A stretch of 64,000 nucleotides of DNA from NCBI GenBank assembly GCA_949361645.1, contig OX442422.1, positions 10,118,426 through 10,182,425 of the forward strand, in the 5' to 3' direction. Below, in pieces: positions 25,201 to 36,800 of this stretch. The position numbers were made by a program, and so were the translations under genes. A model generated the notes under the pieces. That model had not been told where the DNA came from. It did not search any database and was given only the letters and a program-made list of their open reading frames with translations. Source of the DNA: Spongilla lacustris (taxonomy: Eukaryota > Porifera > Demospongiae > Spongillida > Spongillidae). Each line of letters opens with the position of its first letter. Position 1 is the first letter of the stretch.

Positions 25201-26491
25201 GCATATGTGCAAAAAGTGGCACACAGAAACCTTTTGTGGGTAAAGTGGCCAGCATCTGGCAAGAGAATGGTATGTCCCCAACCCTTACATGGTCTGCTCT
25301 AATGCTAGGGCCGAATCCGATGTTCATTTTAGTACACTAAGTGCATATGTTGTGCTATGTGACATCTTTGTCATGCTCTGTCAGTATTAATTCTTGCATA
25401 AATAAAGTAGTGCAATTTTATAAAAACAGGTAAGATAGTATCCATGGTTTTTCTAGCTGAATTCCATTAACAAGAAGTACTCTAGTATAACTTTTACTTA
25501 ACCATAATTTTGAATCATGAAGTATGTACCATATAATTTAGCGGGAATTAACACTTGAGTACAAAAGTGCTATCAAGTTAAATGCACCATACGTATTGCA
25601 TTTCTATAAATTCATGAGCGATGATGTTGTACTCTTTTCTCACAGGTGGAATCATGATGACACTGTTCTGGTATTACAGAGGGGATGAAATACAAGACCT
25701 GGGTTCTAATTTTGTAGAGGTACGTCCAGTCATGTTATGTAAGGCACAAAATGCACAAAGTGCACCACAGGGGGAGCTGTTGGCTTCTCAGCACTATGAT
25801 GAGAACACTGTTGCTTGTATAGAAGACAAGTGTTATGTACTTGGGCTTCCAGAATACTGCAGGTAAGAGATGGGGCAGGTAAGAGATTGGAGGATATGTG
25901 GGGCAGGTACGAAATGGACAATATGTGGGGGTCCATCATGGGGATGTGGGGAGATGGAGGACACATGGGGGGCAGGAGATGGAGGATACAGGGGGGGGGG
26001 GGGGGGGGGGGGCAGGTTTTATTACTGATGAAGGTTCATCTAAGGCAAATGCTCAAGGGTTACTTACACATCTGCAATTTCTACACACCATCAGATAAAA
26101 CAAGAGCTTGTTTGGGTGTGCCTATTCAATTGTCTAACTTTGTGTTCCTATACATAAAGGTATCAAAACTGCACCTTTTGGGCATCTGCACCTTCTTATG
26201 ACATTCCTATTTGCAAACATTTAGGACACCATGACACATGATATATATTGTTCTATGCGGTGTTGTGATGACAGCTGGTGTTTCTTTAACAGGTATAAAG
26301 CCGCTCAAAAAAGGCAGGAAGATTCTCTGTGTCTACCAAATACAAGCATTTCTATTCCCAACTGCCATGAACGTGGAGCTGTATCTGTTCATCAGCACTG
26401 GCTTCCAAAAACAGATACCGATCCTGCATTGGTGTTTTTGTGTTACCAAGGTTACAATCATTTTACAGGAAAGGTTTTCAGACCAAGTTAA
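22206..26491 (+). CDS. BAHD1: BAHD1-like BAH-domain protein B (tandem paralogue 2)
   Basis: Proposed exons: 22206-22213 (ATG TTA GA), 23285-24170, 24222-24281, 25077-25130, 25182-25269, 25646-25719, 25771-25862, 26293-26491 (TAA); 486 residues. The 8-nt first exon is inferred because its phase 2 fits the 23285 acceptor; otherwise the start is the ATG at 23325 or 23238. The disordered half has an acidic Ser run (SDSSSDESDDSTSTVDSG) and the block EDGFVRRMANLNARARVSVM shared with paralogue A. The BAH region: [52 protein letters not shown], then DTDPALVFLCYQGYNHFTG. Exons 3-8 match paralogue A in phase and nearly in length, so the pair arose by local duplication. Predicted role: nuclear reader of repressive chromatin, by family. 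Confidence 0.87.
22815..23129. repeat. 26-bp minisatellite (about 12 copies)
   Basis: Unit contains ATCATAGCCTCATAGAGTGC followed by GTGGGG, in the presumed first intron of BAHD1-like gene B. It is unrelated in sequence to the 26-bp array of paralogue A. Confidence 0.95.
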
Positions 26492-27315
26492 TAGTATTGC
26501 AGAGTAAGCATATTTTTGATATGGTTACTTGTGTGTATGTTCAGTGTACATTACATGTTGAATTACCTGATCTATGATCACATATGTTATAATACAGTAT
26601 ATATCAAAGGTAATGTGTACATATAACAACTCTGTGCATGTGTGTGTGCGTGCCTGTGTGTGTGTGTGTAGTGCATATTAATGTTGTGCCTAATTGAAGT
26701 GACCAATAACCAATTAATAACCTGCTAAGGATAAGGACTGAATTTATGAGATTTGGGATGAACATACTTGGCCACACCCATTTTAGTAGTTAGGCTACCC
26801 AATGACCCACTGCAGTGGTAGATCTACCTGGCTGTGTTTGAACAAGCGATGTATGCTCACAGTTTTAACTTTTGAATAGTTATGCTTCCCTGGCTAGCTT
26901 TTATTTACCACTCTCCCTATTACATGTAAGAGGTGATGTTTGAAAGTTCATTCAAGCTGCAGTACTACAATCATAAGTACGTGCAACTACCACCTTTATT
27001 ACAAGACTTGATAATTAAATGGTTTTGCCAGATCTTTGTAATAGAGATGACAAATATGTCAGGACCTGATTGCATTCATAAATCTTGTGAATCAGTGAAA
27101 AAAATGATGTAATGATTTCAAGCAACTGTACAATAAATGCTAACACACTGTATAAAGGCACCTTTCAACACAATAGCAATGGTTCATCACGAAGACATAG
27201 GAAGCTTATGAAATCTTCTGTCTTTGGAATATCAGAGCTGGAAGGACTGTTTGCTTGTGCAAAGACTCTGATGGTTGTATTTTAAGCACACAATTACAAT
27301 GAATATAGATTGCAA
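26492..27315. other. Convergent 3' flanks of BAHD1-like B and the JARID2-like gene
   Basis: AT-rich, with a short TG tract near 26638-26669. A minus-strand AATAAA (TTTATT near 26994) could serve the JARID2-like gene. No ARID, JmjC or other further exon could be read on the minus strand, which matters for how that gene ends. Confidence 0.45.
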
Positions 27316-28149
27316 TCAGTGTGGTGTGTGGACATACTTCTGAATGGGAACAGGGCCAAAGTTTTGAGTGAATTTTCTTTGAGCCATAAATGTTCTGTAC
27401 AAAACAATTCAAACAATTTCAAGCATGTCACCGTGCAACACAAAACACACCTGGATGACTTGTGCTGTACAAAAACAGACTCGGAGCTATCAAGTGTTGG
27501 ACTTTGCTCTCTTACTGAACATAAGAACAAAATACATATTAACTAACATACACTAAACATACATTTTATATGGCAAAAGTTTGGTATGGTTTGACATGAT
27601 CTAAGAGTGGTAATAGTTACTGTATGCATATCTCTCCATAGTAACGTGACCAGACAGGTGACATTCCTTACCTTTGTGCCCTTTTGATTTATAATTTTTA
27701 CTCTCGACTTTTTTCCCTGGGCAACAATTTTGTCCAGTTTGTACAGCATCACAGCTTGAAGGTGTGCCCTGCTCCCTACTCCCAGTGCTGACACAAGCCA
27801 CACTCAACAAACAGGCACTTGTGACAGCACCAGGTAATGGATAATTTGAACTTTGTAAGGAATTGGGTATAAAGTCCAACATAGGCGGTGCGACTTGGCA
27901 CAGGTTGGGTACAGATAATAAAGGGTCAGCATCCTGTGTGGCACCAACGCTCAAATTCTTTCGGACCTGCAAAGATGCACGCAGTGCCTTTCTAATGGCG
28001 GCCTCCTCTGAAGGATGAACACCAACAACTCCTCCCTGCAATAGCCACGTAATTCACATCAACACAGCACTGACATGACCACTAAGTGTACAGCTTACAG
28101 TTCTCACAGTCTTCTGACGCACAACTCTCATGGGTCGTTCCGCAAACAT
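27316..28149 (-). CDS. JARID2: Miniature JARID2-like protein (N-terminal region only)
   Basis: Four minus-strand exons: 28149-28099, 28035-27672, 27514-27451, 27394-27316 (TGA). Phases 0, 1, 2 all join correctly; 185 residues. Residues 1-45 (AERPMRVVRQKTV, then HPSEEAAIRKALRASLQVRK) align by eye with the JARID2 N-terminus (ERP-x-R, QK, then the ubiquitin-interacting-motif-like WSEER helix). After a Ser/Cys-rich linker and a basic KSKGHK stretch, the last two exons give SPTLDSSESVF and then MAQRKFTQNFGPVP. This parallels JARID2's AQRKFAQ site, whose lysine (K116 in human) is methylated by PRC2 and then bound by EED. JmjN, ARID, JmjC and zinc finger are absent, and the next gene leaves no space for them. 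It could be a true short PRC2-interacting protein or a truncated paralogue. No other family was recognised. Confidence 0.62.
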
Positions 28150-29387
28150 CTGTTTACAGAGCTGAGATCTACACATGTATATAGGGCAAACAGACGTGCG
28201 CATGAATACGAATGCGAACACGTATTACTCGGCTCATAGCGCATGGTAGGTCTACAGGTAGATTCTCACCGGCAAGACTACGTAAATTAATGTAAGTACT
28301 TTAAAAGACTAGAACAGCATTTCTACGCACGTATTAAGTAGCCATTGTCCTCACGTGCTCTGATAGCGGACTCACACCATCTTAGACCACCACCGGTCCA
28401 CGTTAACTACCAGTACAATACGTATGCCCATGCAGTATATAGTATTACATGCACATGTATATGTATCTACGTGGGCTCAAATTCGTTGCTATGATTAGCG
28501 CGCTAGTATTTGCATAGGCCTAGACCTTACTTATGTGCGTAAAAGAGCAGAGTTCTAATCTTAGCTAGTGTGAGTCATGATGGCACCTTAAATTCAACGG
28601 GTTATCGGAGCTTACGATCGGAGAGACAGTTAACAATCAAGGGAATTGCGGACATATTTACATGCACAAACATCCACACACAAAACACATACATTCACAC
28701 ACACTTACCTTTATGATATTTTGTTCTTCAATTGAAATATACGGTATATGAAGATTATATACCACTGAAGCCTTGAATGTTATAAAGTTATAAGAAGCTA
28801 AAGGCACTAGCATTGACAAATCTCAATCAGAACGAAACAGGATATAAGATTAAAATTAAAAGGTGGGCTAACGCAGGGGGTTAATGCTTAGTGCAACTAA
28901 TGCTTCCATGTTCAGCTTAAGGGAAGGGGAGGGAGTGAGTGAGTGAGTGAGGGAGGGCTGTTATGTTAACCACGGATCAGTACAATTAATTTGAAATAAA
29001 ACATGGAAAATCATCCCTCGCTTAATTCACTCAATATTGGAAGTGGAGGGTGCTTTAGCAGAGTAGCAGAGTACAGAAAGCACACTGAAAATGTTCCCAA
29101 GTGTGCTGGTGATGCATACCCAGTGCAGCTATGGGGCCTGGGGACCAGAGGCATTGAGTGCCAGTGGCTTCTCGGTTAGCCATTTGTGGTAAGTAAATGT
29201 GTAAACAATAATAATTGGGAGGGGAAAGAACACTCCTCTGGCTCTATCCAGGTCACCTCTGGGGCCCTTGTCCCTGATGGCCTCAGCTTGCTCAGTGATA
29301 TTGGCAAAGCCATTACAGATTACTCCATTGCCCTCCAGCAGGGCAATGCTGCCTCTGTCGTCACGTGCTATATAATCCTTGTATAGT
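28150..29387. other. Intergenic region with a LINE-like coding scrap
   Basis: Mostly featureless. Near 29268-29375 on the plus strand, DGLSLLSDIGKAI and SIALQQGNAASVV resemble the end of invertebrate LINE-type ORFs (QRGNAASV-like). It is too short and degraded to annotate as a gene. Confidence 0.4.
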
Positions 29388-29786
29388 TTCGTACCCAGAC
29401 CCAAATACGTCACGGTAGTGGTTGGATTACATCACCATACATAGAATAGGGTTTTAATTAATAATTATGACGTCACAGCATGCAGCATACCAGAGTGTAA
29501 TAAAGGAAGTGGAGGCGACCGATAGGTTCAACGGCGCGGATAATTAAAGGAGGCTAGCCGTAACACTTAGATTTAAGCACGAGGAGGTGTTTATAGAAGG
29601 GAATAAGAATGTTTTTATTTCGGGTTGGCTTGAAAATTCGTAGGAGGAAGCCAAGGGCACACGAGTACTAGTAGCCGATCTGCATCTGATCAGGATGGAG
29701 CTTACCAACTTATCTATTACCAGACCGGTGATAATAATCTATGATGTAATCTAACCACTGCTGTGATGTATTTGGGCCTGGGTACG
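29388..29786. mobile_element. MITE candidate, about 400 bp
   Basis: Inverted ends: TCGTACCCAGACCCAAATAC then GTGGTTGGATTACATCA at the left; TGATGTAATCTAACCAC then TATTTGGGCCTGGGTACG at the right. The terminus resembles the 442-bp element at 6664-7105. No target duplication could be recognised, so the exact ends are uncertain. Confidence 0.6.
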
Positions 29787-30034
29787 TGATGGAAAAAAAA
29801 AAGAAGAAGAAAGAAAATCATTATAGCGACAGTTGTAGAGTCGTTGCTGACTCGATCAGCCCGCACTGACTCTAAAGACAGGCATACAATGATACATCTA
29901 CACGGGTGACGACTTGTCGGAATTTAAAAACAGCAATAACGGTCAATTACATGTAGTCCCTTGCAGTCGAGCGAAGCTTAGCCGATTAGTTGCCCGGAAG
30001 TCGCCCCTTGCCGCAGTTGTGCGATGCATCCCAT

Positions 30035-30739
30035 CAGTGGCGAGGTGGCTTGTCTGTCGCTGGGGGGGCAAATACACAGACTGCCGCCCCCCCTCTCCCA
30101 CGCACACACACACAAACACACAATGACATGCTGCCTTTCTGTCAGAATTTCTTATTTCGTTACAGGGGCGGATGTAGGATTTCGGCGAGGAGGAGGAGGG
30201 TTCGACATGAACAATTGACGAAAGAGCTAGAGAGGGGCGCGCGCGAAGTGCGCGAAAATTTTGTGGTGCGCGTTCTAATTTTTCCACAGATTGTATTGGA
30301 AACTAAGACAATCAGCACCAATAAATAGTGCCCTCTGTTCGAGCAGCACGATAACAATAACAAAAACTGGTAGCAATTGACACGTAGCCGATTCATGACA
30401 TCAGTCAAGCCGAAATTTTGGCCGGAACTATTTACAACTATAGAGCTATGTACTTGGATTGTTTACCTACGTAACCGTACTATTACGTAACAAATACTAT
30501 AAATATATATCACGTGGGGTGAAATCCCGCCTTCTTTCCTCCGATAGCCGACGTTCGCTATTGATGAACTCGTCCCCAGCATTATGACTCTATACTATCA
30601 TCTTAATTTAAAAAAAAAAACACACTTCGTGTAATTTGCTTGGCGGCTGGTGCGCCCCTATCGTCATTTTGGCGCCCCCTTTTTAAGGCCCGCTGGGGGG
30701 GCAATTGCCCCCCCTGCCCCCCCGGCCACCTCGCCACTG
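30035..30739. mobile_element. hAT-like MITE, 705 bp, exact 8-bp TSD, just upstream of PRMT5
   Basis: Inverted ends CAGTGGCGAGGTGGC and GGCCACCTCGCCACTG, with GGGGGGGCAA / TTGCCCCCCC blocks inside. The exact 8-bp duplication CATCCCAT lies at 30027-30034 and 30740-30747. A second hAT-like terminus (CAGGGGCGGATGTAGGATTT, from 30163) suggests nesting. The element ends 88 bp before the PRMT5 start codon. Confidence 0.8.
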
Positions 30740-30827
30740 CATCCCATGACATCACAAATCGTGCAAATTCGTATTAATAGTGGGTCACCTCGTACCCAGT
30801 ACTATTAAAATCCGATGCCACGTGCAA

Positions 30828-33800
30828 ATGTCCGGCAGAAAGCAAGTGTCTTGTGGACGGGATCTTTCGTGCGTACCTGACTTAGCTGCTGCGCTATGCT
30901 CTGCGGGAGTGAGTGGGTACGTGTCGAACGGGGACAATGAAAGCTGGGAAAGAACACATGGGTAAATCATGTTGGATTTTCATAAGGTTCCGTAACTACT
31001 AGTAGTCTACCGCGCAGTCTTGCATGCCATGGTAGCATATACTGAACCTATTCCACTTCAGATTCGATTTTGTCGCAGTCCCTTTGATGCATCCACGTTA
31101 CAAGAGAGAGTTTTGTCGTATTGGCAGCTCCAGGCTGGGTCCTGTTACGCGCAGTGACATGGTCATTCCCAGTTCGGAATGGTCTAGCCTAGTAGTGGGA
31201 AAATTGTCGCCATGGATACAGTTGGACAGCAACAATCCAACTATTAGGACAAATGCTGAGAAGGTATTGAAAGTGCTGTGTAAGCGATGTGTTTGGTGTT
31301 GGTCTGTGGCAAGGGTCTTAGCCAACACTCAAACAAGCACCTCGTTAGTCAGGTCCTTAGACTAGGTGGGATGTACTTTTCTATGTATGTTATTACTACA
31401 GCACAACTTTCAGCTATTTTATTTTGGTTACTGTTATTTAGAATAATCATTTTAACTGCCATGTTTTGTTATAGGCTTTCTTCGAGGAGATTGCATTTGC
31501 TGTTCATCTTGCTTTGTCAGCAATCCAGATTTCCCTAAAAAGCATGGAGTGTATAAATCTGGCCCGTTGCTTGAATGAACAGTTGCAAGGTTCATCCAAC
31601 CAGATGGTAAGTTTGTGTGTTGGTTTCAGATCCTCCTGGTAGTTCAAATTCCTGTGTATTCTGTCACCTTGATGAAATATTTAGTTCTGGGTACGGCTTC
31701 CCATCGAATCACCACCAAATTCACTAGATGGAGTTGAGGAAGACAGAGAGGTAACTGTATGGCTGCATGTAGCTATGGCAACATGTATTAAATGTTTATG
31801 GTGGCATGTAACTAAGTACTGTTTGGAGACTGCACATGTCAATATGTGTGAGCTATCAATTATGGTTTGTTTGTGCAGGAAGTCACGCATGAAACTTGGC
31901 AGTGGTGGAATGCATTGCGGACCCTGTGTTCACATAACAGAAGGCTGGGAGTTGGTAAGTAAACTACCTTGGACAGTCAGTGTGAGATTGGTATTGGGGG
32001 AAGGGCATATCCTGGTGACCCCATAATGATAGGATCATAGTCACATAATTCATAACAGAATTCATAAACTTCTGGTAGTTGTTGGTACATGTATTGCACA
32101 CAAAGTGATTCATTTTTTGCTGTGCATATGGAAATATTCTGCATTTTTATATTAGTATAATGTAAACTATCAGAGTAGATTGGTAATCTGCAAATGGTGT
32201 TTGGATTGCAATATTCCTCTGCTTTGTAATCTCTTTGAGTCATTGTAGTTATTAATACAGTTATTAATATTGTCTGCGTCTTGGTTGTAAGCAGTAGGGT
32301 GTATGTGCAAATATTGGTAGTAGGGATGGTGTCCCTACTAGGCAGTAGATAACCATTATCTTGTGTCTGCTGGTGATTAGTATTCACTCACTAAATGGAA
32401 ACATTGTACAGACACCAGACATGACACGCACACAGAAGGACTGCACTTCACTCCTGTATATTCTCAAGAAGTATTTTTTCATGAACACATGCCTGCGTAT
32501 TGGTGTGTTCATTAGCTGGTTAAGTATGTGCATGTAGGAACCCCACATATAATATTGCTGGTAGTGATAACACACATCTCTGTGCAGCACTGGAGCTGAA
32601 CTCATCTGTCCCTTCAAAAGCTGCTATTGATCGATGGTGTGGAGAGCCAGTCAAAGTGATCATCGTTCCAACAAGCTTGTTTGTGCCCAACAAGAGAGGT
32701 AAGATGATCAAGAGCACCAGAGGGGGGCCAATATGTTATGTGTAACAGGCTGCTAACAGTGGTTGTTACTTTAAACTAGGCTTAGGTAAGCTTTTCCATG
32801 TGTCGTTACCTAGGCTACCCTGTTACCTAGGCTACCCTGTTACCTATGCTACCTTGTTACCTAGGCTACTGTTACCTAGGCTACATTGTTACCTAGGCTA
32901 CCCTGTTACCTAGGTTACCCTGTTCTTCTTCGTGCGCATCAAGAAATTGTGCAGCGATTTTTCAAGGTACTGAATGTTAGTTTTTTTCTCGCTGCAGATA
33001 AAACTAAAACATATATTTGTTGCAGCTGAATGCTCAAGTGATGTTGACTGGAGCTTGCAAGAATTCAAATGTATGTGGTGCAGTTATTAAAATGTCAAAT
33101 TGGCAGTAGAGTGAACTATTTAGCAGGAATTATTAATATTAGGGAAGTGCGATTTAGTTGCAGTCTTTGTCTCTGCCACTTTGCTGCTTAGTGTGAAGTG
33201 TGTGTGGGTGGAGTCTCGGCTTCTTCAATTGTTCTCCAGTCTGTTATCAAAATACAAAGGCTTGTGTGTGGGAAAATGTTCTTGTTTTTATTTGAGAGGG
33301 ATAGTAAATCGCATCACAATGTTTAACAGCATACATGTACAAAATCCAAGTGGGGTAGAAATGATATGTGTGCCTGGGCTCCAGACCTAACTATTACTAG
33401 TTGGTAGGCCATCTTATTTGTACCCAGGACATGCACAGGTGAAAGAAACTCTGCCACGTGTCAGGGCTGTGTTTATAACAATATCTTTATGAGTATGCAA
33501 ATTATTAATGATGGGCAGCCTGGGTACCAGACTAGATGAGTTTGGGTACCAGACTAGATGAGTATGGGTACCAGACTAGATGAGTAGGGGTACCAGACTA
33601 GATGAGCATGGGTACCAGACTAGATGAGTAGGGGTACCAGACTAGATGAGTATGGGTACCAGACTAGATGAGCATGGGTACCAGACTAAGAGGTGCAGTC
33701 TTGTGTGAAAAGCAGCAGTATAACTTGCTGTGTTCTCAAGGGTATGTAACATTTTGGCTAGTGACATGGTCAACTAACATTAGTAAGAAGTGTATGAACA

Positions 33801-36800
33801 GTTCTAGACAATCACACACTGGCGAATTGATACAGACCTGTGTATCTTGTTTTCCTTTCAGGGTTTGAATTCATATCAACTTTACCTGAATCACCTATAT
33901 GAAGTATGCGTGTTCGTAGACAGCTTAATTTACTGTGTGCTAAAGGTACATTGTGCTTCATAGAACCGCCCACCACCAACATCCTATGAAAGATTTTCCA
34001 AGGGATATGAGGACTACCTTCAAAGTCCACTGCAGGTACTAACATTATGCTCTGTTGGTCCAAAGGGGAACATTGTGGGTACAAAGGGGGCCATGGGGGA
34101 ACATTGTGGGTACAAAGGGGGCCATAGGGTAATATTTTATGTACATAGGAAGGGAAGCCGATTATATTAGCTTGTGGATCTCAGATGATATGAGCTATGT
34201 GTGTGAATTTGTTTGTGTACTGTGTTTACGTAAGGCCTGTCCCAACAGCCACTGATGGATAACCTCGATTCACAAACTTATGAAACATTTGAGAAGGATC
34301 CTGTGAAGTACACCCTGTATGAAAAGGTACTCATGGTTCAGTGTGGGCAGCTAGCTGGATTTATTGTTTTGTTAGGCAATAACAGAGGCCCTGAGGGCTC
34401 AAGAGGAAACTAAAGAGGACGATCATATGTGAGTAGTAGTGTGGGGTAGCACTGTACATGTCACTGTGACTGGTGCGTGGACCGGTGTGTGGGGTACATG
34501 TGACTGGTGTGTGGTGTACATGTGATTGGTGTGTGGTGTGCATGTGATTGGTGTGTGGTGTACATGTGATTGGTGTGTGGTGTACATGTGATTGGTGTGT
34601 GGCTTTAGGTATAATGTTCACGACCAGAGGCCTTCTTTTGAGTGTTCCCAGTCCAGTTTTTAGCTCTCAGGCTATGAATCTAGGTGACCTTTAGAGAAAA
34701 CATTGCAATGTAGCTGTTTATTTTACTGTCAACACTCTGGTTGTGACTAGAGACTTTAAAGTGTACCATTTTTAGTTGTCATGAAATTGTGACAGCATTT
34801 CAATCTTGATTATGAATTGAAATTGTGATTGTGAAAACAGTTCCTTAAGCAAACATCATCAAGTACTCAATAAATGGGGCAAGCCATGTTTAGGCATCCT
34901 TGCATTGAAGAGAAGCTCTGATGGAGGGACTACTATATGGCGTTAGCTTTGCATGTGGTGAACTAATCATACATACGTAGAGCCATATAAGTGCATGTGT
35001 ATGACAAACTGCATTGTAGGTACTAAAGAATTGTTTACATGTTTACATGTTCTTGGTAATGTTGGGCAGCATGGAGATTATTGGCTGACATGGGTCCCCA
35101 GCCCTTATTGTTATAAGCCGATTATCAAGTAGGCTGTAACTGTTGTATACATGTGACTTGGGTGTAGTGTACATGTGACTTGGATATATATATTTATTTA
35201 AATGGACAGTTTCCATGGGGTCATTCCAAAACAAGTGGGCGTGGGTTTTGCATCACATGTTCAAATCTTGTTGCAACTTCTCAAAATATAGCATATTGAA
35301 TATTTAATTATCCGCTGATAATTCTTACTTTGCAGGCTCATTTCTTAGCCTGTCATTGGCTGCACAGCTGGGTACCTGGCATCTAATTGAAGCTTATTTC
35401 AGGCACAACTAAACAATGCCATTATTTGTGGATTGTGAAATGGTTAAGAATTAAATACATCTTAAGCATAGATTGTAAAGTTTAGTAAACTAGCCAGTTG
35501 AAACTGTACTTATTTCTTTTATGTTGTGGATGGCCACCTGTTTCCTAGTGTTTTTATGAAATAAAATCAGTAACCCCTGAGGACCACACCCTTTGGGCGT
35601 AATCTTTTTGTTTAGATATTTTAGATATGGGATTTTGATTTTAAGTCAGGCTGCCATATTTAATCTCCCTGTGAAGTGTTTGTTTTGATTGTTCTGGTTG
35701 TTTTGTTTTGATAAAAGCAGTTCATGAATGCAATTGATCTGAATGCAATGGGGGATTAAATATGGCAGCCTGACTTAAAATCAATATCCCAGACCCTGTG
35801 ATCAGTATCCCAAAAAGTTGAATTCACAGAAAGCTGTTAACTGTTGGCAGCTATCTAGCAAACAAAGGATGGTGTCCTAGTTTTTTTCTTATTTTTGGCT
35901 ATGTTACAACACTATGCCAAATGAATGTATTGCCACTCCCCCTTATGACAAACAATGTGCATTTGCATGCTCAAGGGTGTGTTCCCATAAAACCCTTCCT
36001 CTTGCGCACAAAAAATGAGCATGCTCATTGTAAGGGGGAAGCAGTAGTCATTCAAAGCAAACAAAAAAGGGGGAAAAATTAATTATTCAAGGTACTGTAT
36101 CTTGTAAACAAAGAGTGATAGGGTATACAATTATATTATGAAAGTGTATATTTCTAAGTGGATACTAAATATGGGTAATATAATGCAGATTTGACACTAG
36201 GGTGGTAAAAACGTTTTTGGAACGACCCTGGTTTTACTTAGCAGGTAAAGCGGACATAGCACCCTCAAAGTATCTAAACAACACTTATTTTAGGTACCTA
36301 AAAAGATGGCGCCCCATGTCCCTCTACTCTAATCCCTACAGAACATACAAAGAACGTTAACTGTTGTGCATTATTTTACATAACTCGTTACGAAGATATA
36401 GCTGTGCAAAGTGCATGCACATTTTCCCACCCAATTTGCACGAATGATTTAGGCACCCCGCCTGCCATACATTGAGTGGGCAAACCACGTCTAAATCATT
36501 GGCGCAAATCGGGCGGGAAAATGTGCTTGCACTTTGCATAGCTATATCTTCGTAACGAGTTATGTAAAATAATGCACAACAGTTAACGTTCTTTGTATGT
36601 TCTGTAGGGATTAGAGTAGAGGGACCCAAATACCATAGAGAAATGGTGTGGTATGATGTATTCAAAATAACAAGCCAATAGCAATAATTGTTCGGAAGTT
36701 ATAGTGAATCAAACGGAGAGCATTTTTATAGCTTCATATGTATATAAATCTAGGGCCATTTTCCTGGAAACTGTTCCATATAGTATTCATTGATTGAATA

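Noticed and set aside
29129..29413. Minus-strand 94-codon frame as a gene
   Set aside because: The better resemblance is on the plus strand (QQGNAASVV, LINE tail); the minus frame has no splice signals or family.
30917..30965. Continuation of PRMT5 exon 1 ([15 protein letters not shown])
   Set aside because: The donor GG|GTACGT at 30917 joins in phase to A-TTC-GAT at 31062, giving the conserved GFDF; the longer frame runs into a stop in the intron.
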